A stretch of DNA of 64,000 bases. Origin: Culex pipiens pallens (taxonomy: Eukaryota; Arthropoda; Insecta; Diptera; Culicidae). The stretch spans positions 83,898,886-83,962,885 of the forward strand of contig NC_068938.1 of assembly GCF_016801865.2 (NCBI RefSeq), read 5' to 3'. Position 1 is the first letter of the stretch. Every line of letters begins with the position of its first letter. The notes under the pieces were generated by a model. The model had not been told where the DNA came from and did no database searches. It was given only the letters and a program-made list of their open reading frames with translations. This document shows positions 24,353 to 36,174 of the stretch, in pieces. Both the position numbers and the translations under genes were made by a program.

Positions 24353-25640
24353 AACAAACATTCCGATTCTGCGATGACCCCCACCGAACACCTTTCCCAA
24401 TCTCGAACAAACCGCTCAACTGATAAGTGCAACAGCAGCAGATCATCGCGACGATCTTGTCCGCCGTAGTCGCTGTGACAGCGGCGTTGACAGTTTATGT
24501 TCACGCTCTCCCACAAAAAAAGAGGTCTCCAAAAGAAACCACGAAATCCACTCACTCACCGTTTTTGATGACCAAGGCGTTTCGTAAGGTTTGTGGTGCG
24601 GTGTTTAATTTGATGAAAGAAAGATTTTCTGGTCGCGATAGGGGCGCGATCCCCCCAAATGAGTTGCGGTCCCCGGACCGTCGAGAAAGGAAGCTTCTGT
24701 TGTGGGTAACCTCCCCCCCGTGGACCACGGATTTTGGTGGGTGCCCCAAGGTTGTCACCGTTGGCGCGGGTCTCCTAATTTTATAAACAAACACAAACAC
24801 GCACACGCACAGATTTCCAGCTAAGCCATAATCTTTTACGGACTGACATGTTATTTCCTCAAATCGATAAATTTTAGGCAAATAAAAGTTGATCTAATCT
24901 TTATTGCCCATCCTGTATGCTCATCATTCTGGAAAACACTTGAACCATCACAGTCAGTCAGTCAGGCCTGAACACAGCGGAAATCTGTGACGACGAACCC
25001 CTAGCCGAGCTGAGCTGAGCTGAGCCGCTGTCGTAGACCGGGGTTAGCCGATATAAACCATCAACTGAATGGGGGTTGACCGAACGCGACCGCTTATCGA
25101 CTCATTAATAGACAATAATTGTTTGTTTGAAATTTACATACGGGCATTCATCATTCCGGTCCTGGTTCAGGGGGGACATCACGCTGGGATCCGTCGGTCG
25201 TCAGGGGCCCAGGTGGAAATTAGCCACACACGGCGCTACCGGGTTTATGGTTATGAATCGCCAGCGCAGTGGCAGTGACCACCCAGGACTCGACTGAGTT
25301 ATGATTCGGGTGATGGGTGGTGGGAAAATGGAAGCTGTTAGGATTTGATACCAGGTGATTCGTTTGATTTAGATTATTGCGTTGAACTGGAGGGGCAGAG
25401 TTCTGACAATTGGTCAAAGTATGAGACATTGAAGACATTGGCATGATGTAATCAAATTTTTTATTAAATGTTAAATACTTTACGACTGTTTGTTTTTGAT
25501 GTAGTTTTGCACTGTCTGAAGGTGATAATTCCGTTTCAATCTCAAATTTATAGTTTTGCAGTCCAGACTCGATAATACAGAGTCCTTACCCAAATTTTGC
25601 TTTGAATAATTAAAATTTATATTAATTTGATTTAATTCAA
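24353..25640. other. Unique stretch, no supported gene
   Basis: 24380-25320 is mixed-composition unique DNA. It includes a short tandem gagct repeat at 25010-25024 and tandem cagt units at 24952-24963. The plus frame at 24427-24786 begins with GTG and overlaps an opposite frame of similar length. 25440-25640 is AT-rich. Nothing further recognised. Confidence 0.4.
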
Positions 25641-25940
25641 CATTTTTTAAGTTGATGTCAGTAAACGCTTCAGTTTTGTCACGATATCATAAATTTGAGC
25701 TTCCTGAATATGCTCCAATCGACAGAATTGAATTTTAGTGGGTTCCCTGCCATTAAATAAAATTTAAAATTTTAAGCAATCACGGTTGCTGAAGATAATT
25801 CCATACCATTAATACCCAAACATTTCTATTTTATTTATTGACAAATCCTAATCTGTCGATTGGAGTGGGTTCAGGGAGCCAAAATCTATCACTCCTTGAT
25901 GAAACTGAAGCGTTTACTGACATAAACTTAAAAAATGTCG
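25641..25940. repeat. Palindromic repeat, family P
   Basis: The left arm gatgtcagtaaacgcttcag continues through gagcttcctgaatatgctcc to caatcgacagaattg. The right arm repeats this in reverse (ctgtcgattggag to gaaactgaagcgtttactga). The arms are about 100 bp. Confidence 0.7.
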
Positions 25941-26799
25941 TTGTGTTGTGTTTTCGAGTGATCTGGAGTGGAGGAGAAATATTAAGCAAAAAATTTAATT
26001 TATTGTTCTCTTTTTGAAAAAAAAAAAACAAAAAGTAACTGGTTATTGAATTGGTTGAACAAATTAACTAAATAGGATAAATTGAACCTGTTTTGGCAGA
26101 CCGATTTTCCAATTTGAAAAAAAATCTACCGATAATGATAAAATTACAATTTTTCTCAGAATTAAGTCAAGTAGTTGTCTTGATTTTTAAATCACGTCAC
26201 ATCACAATTCTTTTATTCATACTTTTATGAAACTTTGTCTGATTTTTTTAATTGAGCTTTTAAGTACTAAGAGTTGAATTCCCAAAAACGTATTCTATTA
26301 ATTTTCGATACATTTTTATATATGATGTAGGGAACTAAAAAATGACATTTTTGGAGCCATAGTGAAAATATCGAATAAAAGAGGGCAAACATTTTTAAAT
26401 CATTTTTTAAAACAGAGTCAAATTTGCATTCTCAAAGTAGGGATCATTCATAAACTACGAGGTCTTCAATTTGAAATTGTACATCGTGTAACCCAGCCCA
26501 TGTTGTTGGAAAAATAAATCAGATTTGCAAGTAGACAACGAATAATTTTAGAATCAACGTAATTCCGATAAAAAATTAGTATATCAAATATTTTTTTACA
26601 CGATGTTCTTCCGAAAATCAAAACTTCGTACAATCCAGGCTTCGGATAATATAGTCTGGCTTCGACGATCTAGTGGTGTTTCCCTTATCAACAGCATGTA
26701 TGAATGCACCGAAAAGATAAAACACCATGATTGCTAAAACTAGATCAGTTACGAATAGGTAATAGTCATTTTCCACCAACGTCGCCCGCCATGTCAGTT
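25941..26799. other. AT-rich stretch, no gene
   Basis: Low-complexity DNA without recognisable element ends. From about 26640 the sequence may belong to the retroposon that becomes recognisable at 26800. Confidence 0.4.
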
Positions 26800-27425
26800 T
26801 GTAGATCTCGATTTTAAGGGACGGGAATGTTAGTTGGCGCAGGTTGCTACTAGGGCAGCTGGTTTGCCCTGTGCTTACACCTCACGAGCGCCAGTTACCT
26901 GAAAATGTGTTAGTAGGATAGGGTGTTTGGTCAGGATTCATCATAGAAGATGATGATACGACCCAAAATCATAGTGTTTCTGGAACGGTATTATGTATTA
27001 TTCTCAAGGCAAGCAATCGGATGCTGCGGATGATACATTTCCCGTTTATCGGTTGTTAAATTTTGAATGAAATGGTTTAATATTAGACAGCCAGCTGTGG
27101 AAAGATAAAACCAAAATCATTTGTAATCAAATGATGAAGGATTTAAATAACTTTTAAATTGAGATGTTTTTACGAATTTTACACGATTGATACTGATTAA
27201 CAAAGCGAACGACGAGTTACGATGTTTATCGATGGTATGATAAGGTTTTGTTGTTGTTGCACACCAACGACGAACGCGAAAAACCCCTGCGACCCGAAGG
27301 AAATGCATCGCAAATCGGACTGGCTCAGTTGTCATCGATGACAACCAGAGCTAGCCGCACCTTCACACACGGAAAGGCATCGCATGCGACCCGACGGAAA
27401 GGCATCGCAAATCAATCTCAGAATA
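26800..27425 (-). repeat. Retroposon fragment, family R
   Basis: It aligns with 58379-58815 over caggattcatcatagaagat, ggcaagcaatcggatgctgc, a ttgttgttgttgca block and a ggcatcgcaaatc end. It shares the last part, on the minus strand, with the complete retroposon at 46966-47660. Here the distal end carries a partial local duplication (gcatcgcaaatc at two places) around the 18-base palindrome gttgtcatcgatgacaac. No protein recognised. Confidence 0.6.
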
Positions 27426-27429
27426 AGGG

Positions 27430-29511
27430 ATTTTAGCAAAAATATTTACTTAAAGTTTTGAGGAGTCGATTAGCCATCCTCTTATTAGACTCAATTACAA
27501 CGAGCTACCTTTTAAAGTTCAAGCACTGCAGTAAAATATTCCATTTTAGTACATCCCCAAGTGCTACCTGCAACATTGCAGCTGCTGGCCGCACTTAAGC
27601 CACATCGCAACAGTTATCGCGCCCTTCATCGCCTAATCTCGACTCTTCCATCAATTTGACATTTAATTTAATCAATTAAACCGTTTCAATCTAATTGTCA
27701 CGATCTCTGGCGAACTCCTTGCGAACGTTTGAGGTGGGAAATTGCACGACCACAAGACCTCGACGTCTGTCAACATACAATATTCGCGCGATCCAGATAT
27801 CTCCAAGGGTTTCCCCCCACCAGCGCTAGATGCTAAGAGGTAGTAGCACCGTTTAGATTAATAAGGTACCAAAGTCTCGACACCAAAAACGCACGGATTT
27901 TGCACACACGTCGTCGTCGTCGTCAGCGTGATCCACGCGTGAGACTCCGCGTGGTCAGTAGCATAAACAAAACGGGACACCGTCCGTCATCGGACCTCCC
28001 ATGGGGAGAGGGAAGCCCAAACCCGGCCAGGGTGGCGGGTAAAAAGTGGTCCTCGCCAAACGGCGCTGTTAATAAATATTAATGTATTCAAAGAGTGATT
28101 TGTAATAAACACTTGTTTTGCGTTCGCGATATGCGCACGAGATTTGTCGTCGTGGACGACAACCCTGGCAGAGGAGGGGGACCTTCTGTATACGCGATGG
28201 AAAACGTGATGGCGTCGTCCGCGAATCTACCGCCACGGGGTGGTCCATCACGATAAGTGTGCATAATGGCTTGGTGCTCACGGTTAGTGGCAAGTTAGCA
28301 CCTCTTTAATCGCGTACTGGCTGTGTGGAGTAGCTGTAGTCGACACTGCACGGTTGGACACGCAACAGTTGAGCGCGGGAATTGGATGCAATTTGGAACG
28401 TTGAAGCGTTCAGTGTTGCCAGCAGGACTGCAAGGTCGGGTATCTGTTTCAGTAGCTCTGGCTCTGGTTTCTGATGATTTAGCGATTTGAACTTCAACTC
28501 CGGTTTCTGGAGAACTCTTGACTCCACTAACTCTGACAACTCCTTCCTTTGAAGATTGAGCGGCTAAGGCTTTTCAGAATTTTTCAACTCCGATTCTGAC
28601 GTTTTTCCGTACCAAATCTGACTCCAACTCCATAGCCCTGGCTAACATTTTTTTTTTTGGAAAAAGATCGCCAGGTGAACTTCAAGAAGAGCTTCAAGAT
28701 GACATTTTCTATTAATAATGGTCGGCAAATGTCACATTTTTCAAAGATTTTGTTCTGAACATATCTGGCAACCCTTCCTCTTCCATCAAAAGCGCACAAC
28801 TTGCCCAACATTTGCCACATCAGCACGGAGGAAAATCGTCTCTCGCTCGTGAAGTGAGAAAATAACGTACTTCCAGCCGTTGTAAACATGACCGCACGAC
28901 CCGTGCTGCGGCGGACGTCCGATTAACTATGCGCCACCGCGAAAGTTCACACGTCAAAGTGCAGCACCGTCGTCGGAGCCAATTTGTTGCGCGCTAATCA
29001 GGTGCTGCCAGGTGGTTTGAAGCGAGAGAGAGCTTTCCTTTTCAAAACTTTGAGTTTAACTGACCATCGCGTTCGTGGTCATCCGCGGTCATGAGCGGTT
29101 GATGAGCTGAACCCCTGAGCAAATCACCGGCCACAGCGTGAGGGACTGCCCATTTGTGGAACGGAAAAGAAAAACATGCCATTTTTCACTTAATTAATTG
29201 AAATTGCCCGCCGATTGTATGGCTGTCGGGGTTTGATGTGGTTTTTTGGAGCCGCGGCTGGGGTCGTAAAAAGAACTACCGAGGTTGGCACGGCGGAGAA
29301 CCGCGGAAATTAAGGGTTCATGCTGAGGTTTTAAACCTGTTCTGCGAGGGGTCGACTACAGCGGAAGAGTAAATAAAGTCGTTAAATAGAGTTCTGTATC
29401 AATCTCAACCAATTTGGGGGTTTAAAAGTGCAACTGCAGTCACATATAACTTTCCGGGAGGTGAATCACGTGGTTTGTATGAGCTTGGATCAGTTCAACT
29501 GAATTTAGAAC
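27430..29511. other. Unique stretch with islands, no supported gene
   Basis: 27560-28300 and 28860-29360 are GC-richer and unique-looking. 28480-28640 contains repeated aactc/gactcc words typical of simple-sequence drift. A tgatgagct/gagcggttgatg cluster lies near 29090-29110. Frames are short and start mostly at non-ATG codons. Regulatory content is possible but unproven. Confidence 0.4.
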
Positions 29512-29520
29512 ACTGCTCAC

Positions 29521-29862
29521 TAGGGTGTCCAGAAAAAAATAATCCCCTGCTCCACAAACGGAAAACGGTTTATTGGGTTATTTTAAGCATCTGTGCAAAT
29601 TTTGAGCAAAATTGGTTGAGATTAACCCATTGATACTCGAACCTAAAGTTAGTGAAAAAAATGTTTTTCATACAAAAATGACTTTTTTTAAATCGCTCAT
29701 AACTTTCGATTTTTCCCATACAAACTTTACCTTCGAGTATCAATAGGTAAATGTTGACCGATTTTGCTCATATTTGGCCCAGAGTCTTAAAATAGCTCAA
29801 AGCACAATATTCAGCTTGTGGAGCGAGGTTTTGAGAAAAAGTCCCATATTCTGGGCACCCTA
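29521..29862. mobile_element. hAT-type MITE, 342 bp, intact ends
   Basis: The ends are tagggtgtccag on the left and ctgggcaccct(a) on the right. The 8-bp flanks ctgctcac (29513-29520 and 29863-29870) are identical. Adding the adjacent base makes a 9-bp match, so the exact edge is uncertain by one base. The inside has two opposed arms around atttttcccatacaaac. No coding capacity. A truncated relative is at 8264-8640. Confidence 0.85.
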
Positions 29863-30035
29863 CTGCTCACACATCACTAACTCAATCGTGAGTGATTCAA
29901 GTCGTCTTATAATCAAAGCAAATCAAATCAATCTTCTTACCTCGTGGATTTTACCGAATGTTTTACGTTAGCTACCAGTCACGTCAAATGATAGTTTTTT
30001 TCTATCACTTATATACTACACTGGTGAGAAGTAGA

Positions 30036-30150
30036 GGGGGTATTAGACTATGACAAAAAAAAACAAACTAACATACTGCTTTCATTGCGAGTTTGGTAAA
30101 CTGTCAAACGCAAAAAAATGAAAGTTTGTTCGCCGTAGTCTAATACCTCC
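30036..30150. mobile_element. Small MITE, ggtattagacta ends
   Basis: The left end ggggtattagactatg and the right end, read in reverse, ggaggtattagactacg form inverted repeats. The inside has aaacaaac and gtttgttcg in opposite orientation. No clear target duplication. Related to the next element. Confidence 0.65.
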
Positions 30151-30307
30151 TTAAGTAATCAATCCCAGGCTGGTTTTGGAATCGAATTCGCTTACAATAC
30201 GCTTCGGTTTGACAATTCAGATAATGCAATTGTGATCACTACTCTTTTATTTGGAAACCTGAAATTTCTCTGAGTGGCACTCACCGATGACTTATTCACT
30301 TGTGAAT

Positions 30308-30514
30308 GAGCTATTACACTACCGCAAACAAACAAATAAACTCGCACTTTTTCGTGTTTTACAGTTTGCCAAACTCGCAAACTTGTTTGCAGCAAACTCG
30401 CAAACAAGGCAAAATGTATGCATGCTGACGTTTGTACAAACAAACAAAGCAGGAAAACTGGCAAACTGTCAAAAAGTGCGAGTTTGTTTGTTTGTTTACC
30501 GTAGTGTAATAGCT
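30308..30514. mobile_element. Small MITE, gagctattacacta ends
   Basis: Inverted arms of about 40 bp start gagctattacactacc and continue with caaacaaac and actcgcactttt. The centre is rich in caaactcgcaaac. Sequence and layout show the same family as 30036-30150, only about 160 bp away. Confidence 0.75.
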
Positions 30515-31210
30515 CCTTGAGTCAAACTCGAAGTCAAAATCGACAAAGTGTGAAAGCTAAAGACTTTCTACCTTGCACCCGTCCAACTTCCTTCCAAAAT
30601 CCAGTGACCTGAAGAATGTCACGATTTACGGGGCTGTTTCACCACACTTCACCTGATTGGCGCTGCACCCTTTCGAGGGGAACGGACCACGAAAAATCCC
30701 ATTTGCCTAAACGGGTCCAGTTATTCAAGGAGAAGGTTATTCCAGATCTCCCAGGATAAGCTCGCGTAGCGAAACCACGGGGGGAGGAGGGGCACGTGCG
30801 TGCGTTTAACGGCGAACAAATTCCTGCGACGTTCCGTAATCGATTCCGATTTAGGCTACCAATGTTTATGGGCTTAGTTCACGCGTCAAGTGCGACATCG
30901 TCGCCGTTTACGGGAGGTCTGGAAAAGCTTGGCGGTAGGTGGGATTTGACGCTTGAAATGGCCATAACTCGCGTGAAGGTTTATGCAAGTTTATGCAAGA
31001 ATTTGAGAGTTATGCATTCGTTGGATTGATTTATTTGGGGAAAGTTTTCATCGTGCAAAGAGGACGGAACCCTTTTAAGTGAAGTTTTCATGGGACCATA
31101 AATTGAAGGAATTGGTATTCGGCATAAATTATACAAATAAATGTGAATTATTCTAGAAGAAAATGAATTTGTATTGGATAGGTTGAAATGACATAGCCTC
31201 CAGCTATAAC
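30515..31210. other. Unique stretch
   Basis: 30560-30970 is GC-richer, unique-looking DNA without a recognisable gene. The rest is AT-rich. Confidence 0.4.
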
Positions 31211-31449
31211 ACTCAAACTTTTTGAAGCTGATGTCAGCAAACGCTTCAGTTTCATCAAGGTATGACAGATTCGGGCTTCCTGAACACACTCCAATCGATA
31301 GAATTGAATATTAGTGAATTTCCTTCCAATGAATAAAATTGTAAATTTTGAGTCTTGGAAATTCACTGAAATTCAATTCTATCGATTGGATCGTGTTCTA
31401 TCATACCTTGATGAAACTGAAACGTTTACAGACAGCAACTTCAAAAATA
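31211..31449. repeat. Palindromic repeat, family P
   Basis: The best-kept member of the family: left arm gatgtcagcaaacgcttcag to caatcgatagaattgaat, right arm attcaattctatcgattgg to gaaactgaaacgtttacaga, around a short centre near 31335. Confidence 0.75.
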
Positions 31450-31507
31450 TCGTTTTTTGTAATAAACAAACGGATTATGGTGTCCGAATTTCTTTTGTAG
31501 TTCTTAA

Positions 31508-32990
31508 AAAAAATCAAATTATTCGCTCTACAGCTTTGCCTTGGCGTTCTCGATTGCGAGATTCCTACTCGAAACTAGGTGTCCGAAGGCTTGATTGTTG
31601 AGGCAATTGCAAACCTCTTTGTACACCTTAGCTTCCATCCACCCCGGGATTCGAACTGACGACCTTTGGATTGTTAGTCCAACTGCCTACCAGCGACTCC
31701 ACCGAGGCAGGACCCAGGGAGACGACTCCTACACCTGGACTGAGCTAACGACCTAACCTTTTTTGCCTTCCTCACTGAGGTAAGGCTATAATCCTGCTCT
31801 AAAAATGAACTTTGTATAAAAATGTCGTAGACCCACCTTCATGTATACATATCGACTCAGAATCGAAAACTGAACAAATGTCTGTGTGTATGTGTGTGTG
31901 TATGTATGTATGTGACCAACAAACTAGCTCATGTTTCTCTGCATTGGCTGAACCGATTTGACCCGAACCTGTTGCATTCGACTTGGTTTAGGGGCCCATA
32001 GATCGAGTTTTATACAGATTGAAGTTTCGATAAGTAGTTCAAAAGTTATGTATAAAAATGTGTTTTCACATATATCCGGATCTCACTTAAATGTATGTAA
32101 ACTATGTCCGGGTCCATCATCCGACCCATCGTTGGTTATGTTATCAAAAGATCTTTCTAACGAGTCCAAAACATTTAAGATCTGGCAACCCTGTCTCGAG
32201 TTATGACCACTTAAGTGATATTTATGTACTTTTTGAAGCCGGATCTCACTTAAATGTAAGTAAACTATGCCCGGATCCATCATCCTACCCATCGTTGGTT
32301 AGGCAATTGAAAGGCCTTTCCAAAGAGTCCAAAAAATTGAAGATCTGGCAACCCAGTTTCGAGTTATGGCCACTTAAGTGATATTGATGTACTTTTTTGA
32401 AGCCGGATCTCACTTAAAAGTATGTAAACTATGTCCGGATCAACCATCCGACCCATCGTTGGTTAGGCAACTGAAAGGCCTTTCCAAAGAGTCCAAAACA
32501 TTGAAGATCTGGCAACCCTGTTTCGTGTTATGACCACTTAAGTGATATTTGTGTACTTTTTTGAAGCCGGGTCTCACTTAAATGTATGTAAACTATGCCC
32601 GGATCCATCCTCCGACCCATCGTTGGTTAGGCAATTGAAAGGCCTTTCCAAAGAGTCCAAAACATTGAAGATCTGGCAACCCTGTCTCGAGTTATGGCCA
32701 CTTAAGTGATATTTAAGTACTTTTTTATTCCGGATCTAAAAATAGATTAAATTTTTGTACAATTCTATCATATCAGCCATTGTTGGCAATAAGTGAGGAA
32801 GGCTCCAACCACATAGGTGGATTAAGTTAGTTTTTTTTAGGTTAGTCCGGGGTCAACATTTACTTCCCGTCCGACGGAAGGCGTGATCAGACAAATCTCG
32901 TCTCGAAAAATGCCACCGGGACCGTCTGGGATCGAACCCAGGCCGACTGGGTGAGAGGCAATCACGCTTACCCCTACACCACGGTCCCGG
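31508..32990 (-). mobile_element. Dimeric tRNA-derived SINE, split by an insertion
   Basis: Flanks tgtagttcttaa (31496-31507 and 32991-33002) are a perfect 12-bp target duplication. Removing the insertion at 31759-32838 leaves a SINE of about 400 bp. Read on the minus strand it has: a tRNA-Glu-like head (32988-32918; A box gtggtgtaggggtaagc, anticodon loop with CTC, B box gggttcgatccc); a linker with ccttccgtcggacggg; a second tRNA-like unit (about 31710-31640; ttgga-ctaacaa-tccaa stem-loop, B box agttcgaatcccg); and an AT-rich tail with gattt units. Other copies lie at 34951-35288 and 52030-52345, and a bare head at 51031-51110. Twin of Culex pipiens is a known SINE with two tRNA-related units; here the two units are of different tRNA type and widely spaced. 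Confidence 0.85.
31759..32838 (-). repeat. 164-bp-array element inserted in the SINE
   Basis: This is the reverse-orientation counterpart of 2838-4436. It opens with tgccttcctcactgagg and closes with ccaaccacataggtggatta. The dyad cacttaagtg recurs at 32208, 32371, 32535 and 32699 (spacing 163, 164, 164). It sits in a run of T between ctaacc and aggttag, where the SINE copy at 34951 is continuous, so the insertion site is defined. Confidence 0.88.
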
Positions 32991-33002
32991 TGTAGTTCTT
33001 AA

Positions 33003-34940
33003 TAAATCAATTAAATCTTCTAAAAAATATCATAACCACAATATTAAAATCACACTCATAAACTTATTTGCCCAAACATTGTATCCGTGGAAAGATCCTG
33101 TCGCAACAAATCAGCCCAGGACACACAAACTTTCCCAACTCTGAGTCAATCTCAGCGCAGTCAGCGAGGAGCATTTAAATGTAACGGTCGATTTGCACGC
33201 TAGGTGAAATTATCGTTATTATTTAACGGCGTGGGGGAGGACACCTTCGAAGGGGAGGGTGCACACACCTCATTTTCGGCACCTTTTTTTTTGGAACGTG
33301 CACACAGGTTGCAACAAACATCCAACCCCGTGAAAAGGGGCCGGAATTTGGGTACCTTCGAAAGGAAATAAGGAAAAGCTTAGCTTGGCTTAGGTAATAA
33401 AACTGTTTTAATTCGGATAATTTCATATTTTATTCATCGTGATGATTTGAATATTTAACACATATAAGGCGAAAAGTGAGTGGAAAGTTAACTAAAAAGT
33501 TGACACTGTGTTATGACGACTTGATTTGAAATAGGGGTTGATTTGGATTGTTTGTGAGTTGGGTTTGAAGCTAAGTTGTTGAAAGGTTCAAATGGTGTCA
33601 TTGCCTACTTTATTTAGGGTAGATAAGATTCACATACGCCTCAAAAGTGGTAGATTAATGTACAATCTCTTCAAGTCTGCTTCCTTCAGTAACTTGGAAA
33701 TATTTATTTAAACTTTAATTTACAAAAATGTTATTTTTGCTCTATGTACGTAAAATTGAAACGTAAGTTAACAGATACTTTACAACTGCTTAATACCGAT
33801 AAGGCTGCACTTAACAATTAAATGCTCCTTTATTCAAGATGAGATCACTCAAGTGCAGTAGTCATTTTGTCCAAAGTTTCATTCATGTGACCACATGCAC
33901 CTAACAAACAAAAAGCCTTGATTCAGGTGCACCCAGATTTACGAGCGGGGCCCCCATTCTGTGCTACGATAAATACAGAAGCACAGCACTTGCAGTGCTA
34001 CTATTTACGTAGATTCTGAACTCCAGTCCCAGCAACACTCATTAAAACGTGTTTATTAATTTATGTTTTATTTTACTATCATTAAAAGATAATTAAACCG
34101 AATAACAAGCCAACCATTTACCATTTTTCCAGTCACTGTCACTGTAAACACACACACAAACACACAGATTTTAATATCCATCGGAGAGACCCACTGGACC
34201 AGCGCTGCTTCCCTTTTGGACACAACCCTTTTTTTCGCAGCGTCGAAACAAGGCTCGGACCCAACCAGAGGAAAAGACGGCAGCGAGAGGGGGGAGGGGG
34301 ACTACAGAAAATGATATAAAACGTGTCAGCGTAGATTGGAAGCATCATCAGAGCCTCGACACTCGGAAACAAAGACTCGCCATGGCCAACGAGCGACAAC
34401 CGGGCAAGCTTCCAGAATCGGAAAAGAGATAAACATTTACGATTTCTTACGCATTTATATCATTTTATACACTCCGCGGGCTTGTTCATTTCGTCAATTT
34501 GATGCTCTCGGAGGAGAGCCGAGGGTGCTGCTGCTGCTGTTGATCATCCTCGGTTTGGGCTTCTGGCCCCGTGCTGATCATCCTGGGGCCTACAGCTTCT
34601 TGAAGTTCTCCTTAACACCGGGGCTACCGAGCTGGAAATTTTGCTCTGTAATACTCAGAGATTTCATTGATCAAGTTTAAATTGAATTGGTTGAAGCTTT
34701 ATGCACGAGCTTCTTTTTTATTTTTTAATGGATTTGTATCAAATTTACAAAAGAAACAGCCATCCCTCAAAATTGGAACAGTTTACAGAATTGTAGAAAC
34801 AGCACTTTTCTCATTAACAAAACTGAGTTCCAGAAGTGAATATTTTCATCAACATAATGACTTCAAGCTCTGATCCCAATAAAATATATACTTAATTATA
34901 ATTTTGTAAATTATATGATTTAATTGTTGAATTATCAGTC
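33003..34940. other. Mostly unique DNA, no supported gene
   Basis: 33060-33330 and 33880-34680 are GC-richer. A candidate core promoter lies at 34315 (listed separately). The 114-codon frame 34336-34680 lacks an ATG start at its listed end and has no known domain. A ctgctg run at 34528-34537 is short. Confidence 0.4.
34315..34384 (+). promoter_or_regulatory. Weak candidate core promoter
   Basis: tataaaa (34315-34321) is followed 31-35 bp later by catcatcagagc, similar to an arthropod initiator. An ATG in good context (gccATGgcc, 34382) then opens only a 16-codon frame. A purine-rich GAGA-like stretch precedes the TATA motif. The parts fit a promoter, but no gene follows in the readable sequence, so chance is a real alternative. 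Confidence 0.2.
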
Positions 34941-34950
34941 AGTAATAAGT

Positions 34951-35288
34951 CAAAAATCAAATCAAATTATTCGCTCTACAGCATTGCCTTGGCGTTCTCG
35001 ATTGCGAGATTCCTACTCGAAACTAGGTGTCCGAAGGCTTGATTGTAGAGGCAATTGCAAACCTCTTTTTACACCTAAGCTTCCATCCGCCCCGGGATTC
35101 GAACTGACGACCTTTGGATTGTTAGTCCAACTGCCTACCAGCGACTCCCCCGAGTCAGGACCCAGGGAAACGACTCCTACACCTGGATTGAGCTAACGAC
35201 CTAACCCTCTAGGTTAGACCGGGGCCAACATTTACTTCCCCGTCCGACGGAAGACGTGATCCGACAAATCTCTACACCACGGTTGCCG
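34951..35288 (-). mobile_element. Dimeric SINE copy with deleted first tRNA unit
   Basis: A 9-bp duplication gtaataagt flanks it (34942-34950, 35289-35297). It matches the split SINE at 31508 closely, including the second tRNA-like unit, the continuous ctaaccctctaggttag linker and the (gattt)n tail. The Glu-like head is cut from just after gtggtgtag to the linker, removing the B box. Confidence 0.85.
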
Positions 35289-36174
35289 GTAATAAGTAGG
35301 AAGTACAAAAACATCCCACAATTATGTAACAGATAACTTTAAGCATTGTTGAATTTTGATAAAATAGTTTTAAAATGCAGTATTCTTATGAAAAAGAACT
35401 TTAACTAGTAGTTTAGTGCAATAACAAACCTGAGGGCAGCGCCGTACCTAGAGGTTGGCGCAGTTGGCGACCGCCAAGGGCGCCAGCCCTTGGGGGGCGC
35501 CGAAAACGATGATTGTACAAATTTGTCATGTTATTATAAAATCCTAGAAAGGTATTCAGAACAAAAGGGGCGCCAAATTTTAAAGTAGGACTACAAAATA
35601 ACTCGGTAATCTTGGTCGGAATATTACAAGTATTACTTATAACACTTGGGGCGCCAAAATCAACTATTTCAATAATTGTACCAGAATTAAATTTAAAATT
35701 CAATTCAATTCATTTATCAAAGGGGCGCTCAAGTGGCAAAAATTTCAGGGTTTTATAACAATTCTTTGAAATAGCTAGAGATTTTATATTCCAACTACAG
35801 TATAAAAAATTCAATTTAAATTTCACCATTTTTTCCAGCATCAGGAACCATCAAGCTTTTTTATGTTTTGAAGTTTTTTTTTATATAATCAGCTATTTAA
35901 TTGAAATTTACACATTTCTATTGAAAATCTGAAATAAAAAGAATAAGATATTTCAAGTTTAAAGAAAATGGCATTTGAGATATTTTTATCGTTTTAAATG
36001 CAAACTTGTGCGTTGGGATTGGCCTACGTTTTCGAAATACTGAAGTGTTTAAATTGAATATTTGCTCCCTCCGTGTACGCACGAGAGCATGCAGCTAGTG
36101 CTCAGTGCTCCATCGTTTTTTCGATTTTTTTCGCCGTAATTGATTGTGGTTACCCGCGAGTTTGCTTCTCCAGC

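Noticed and set aside
24427..24786. Plus frame of 119 codons with a hydrophobic N terminus
   Set aside because: The start codon is GTG, and an opposite-strand frame of 109 codons covers the same DNA.
36073..36174. N-terminal extension of the gag-like ORF to 36073
   Set aside because: The codon at 36073 is GTG and no ATG occurs before 36175, which has a good start context.
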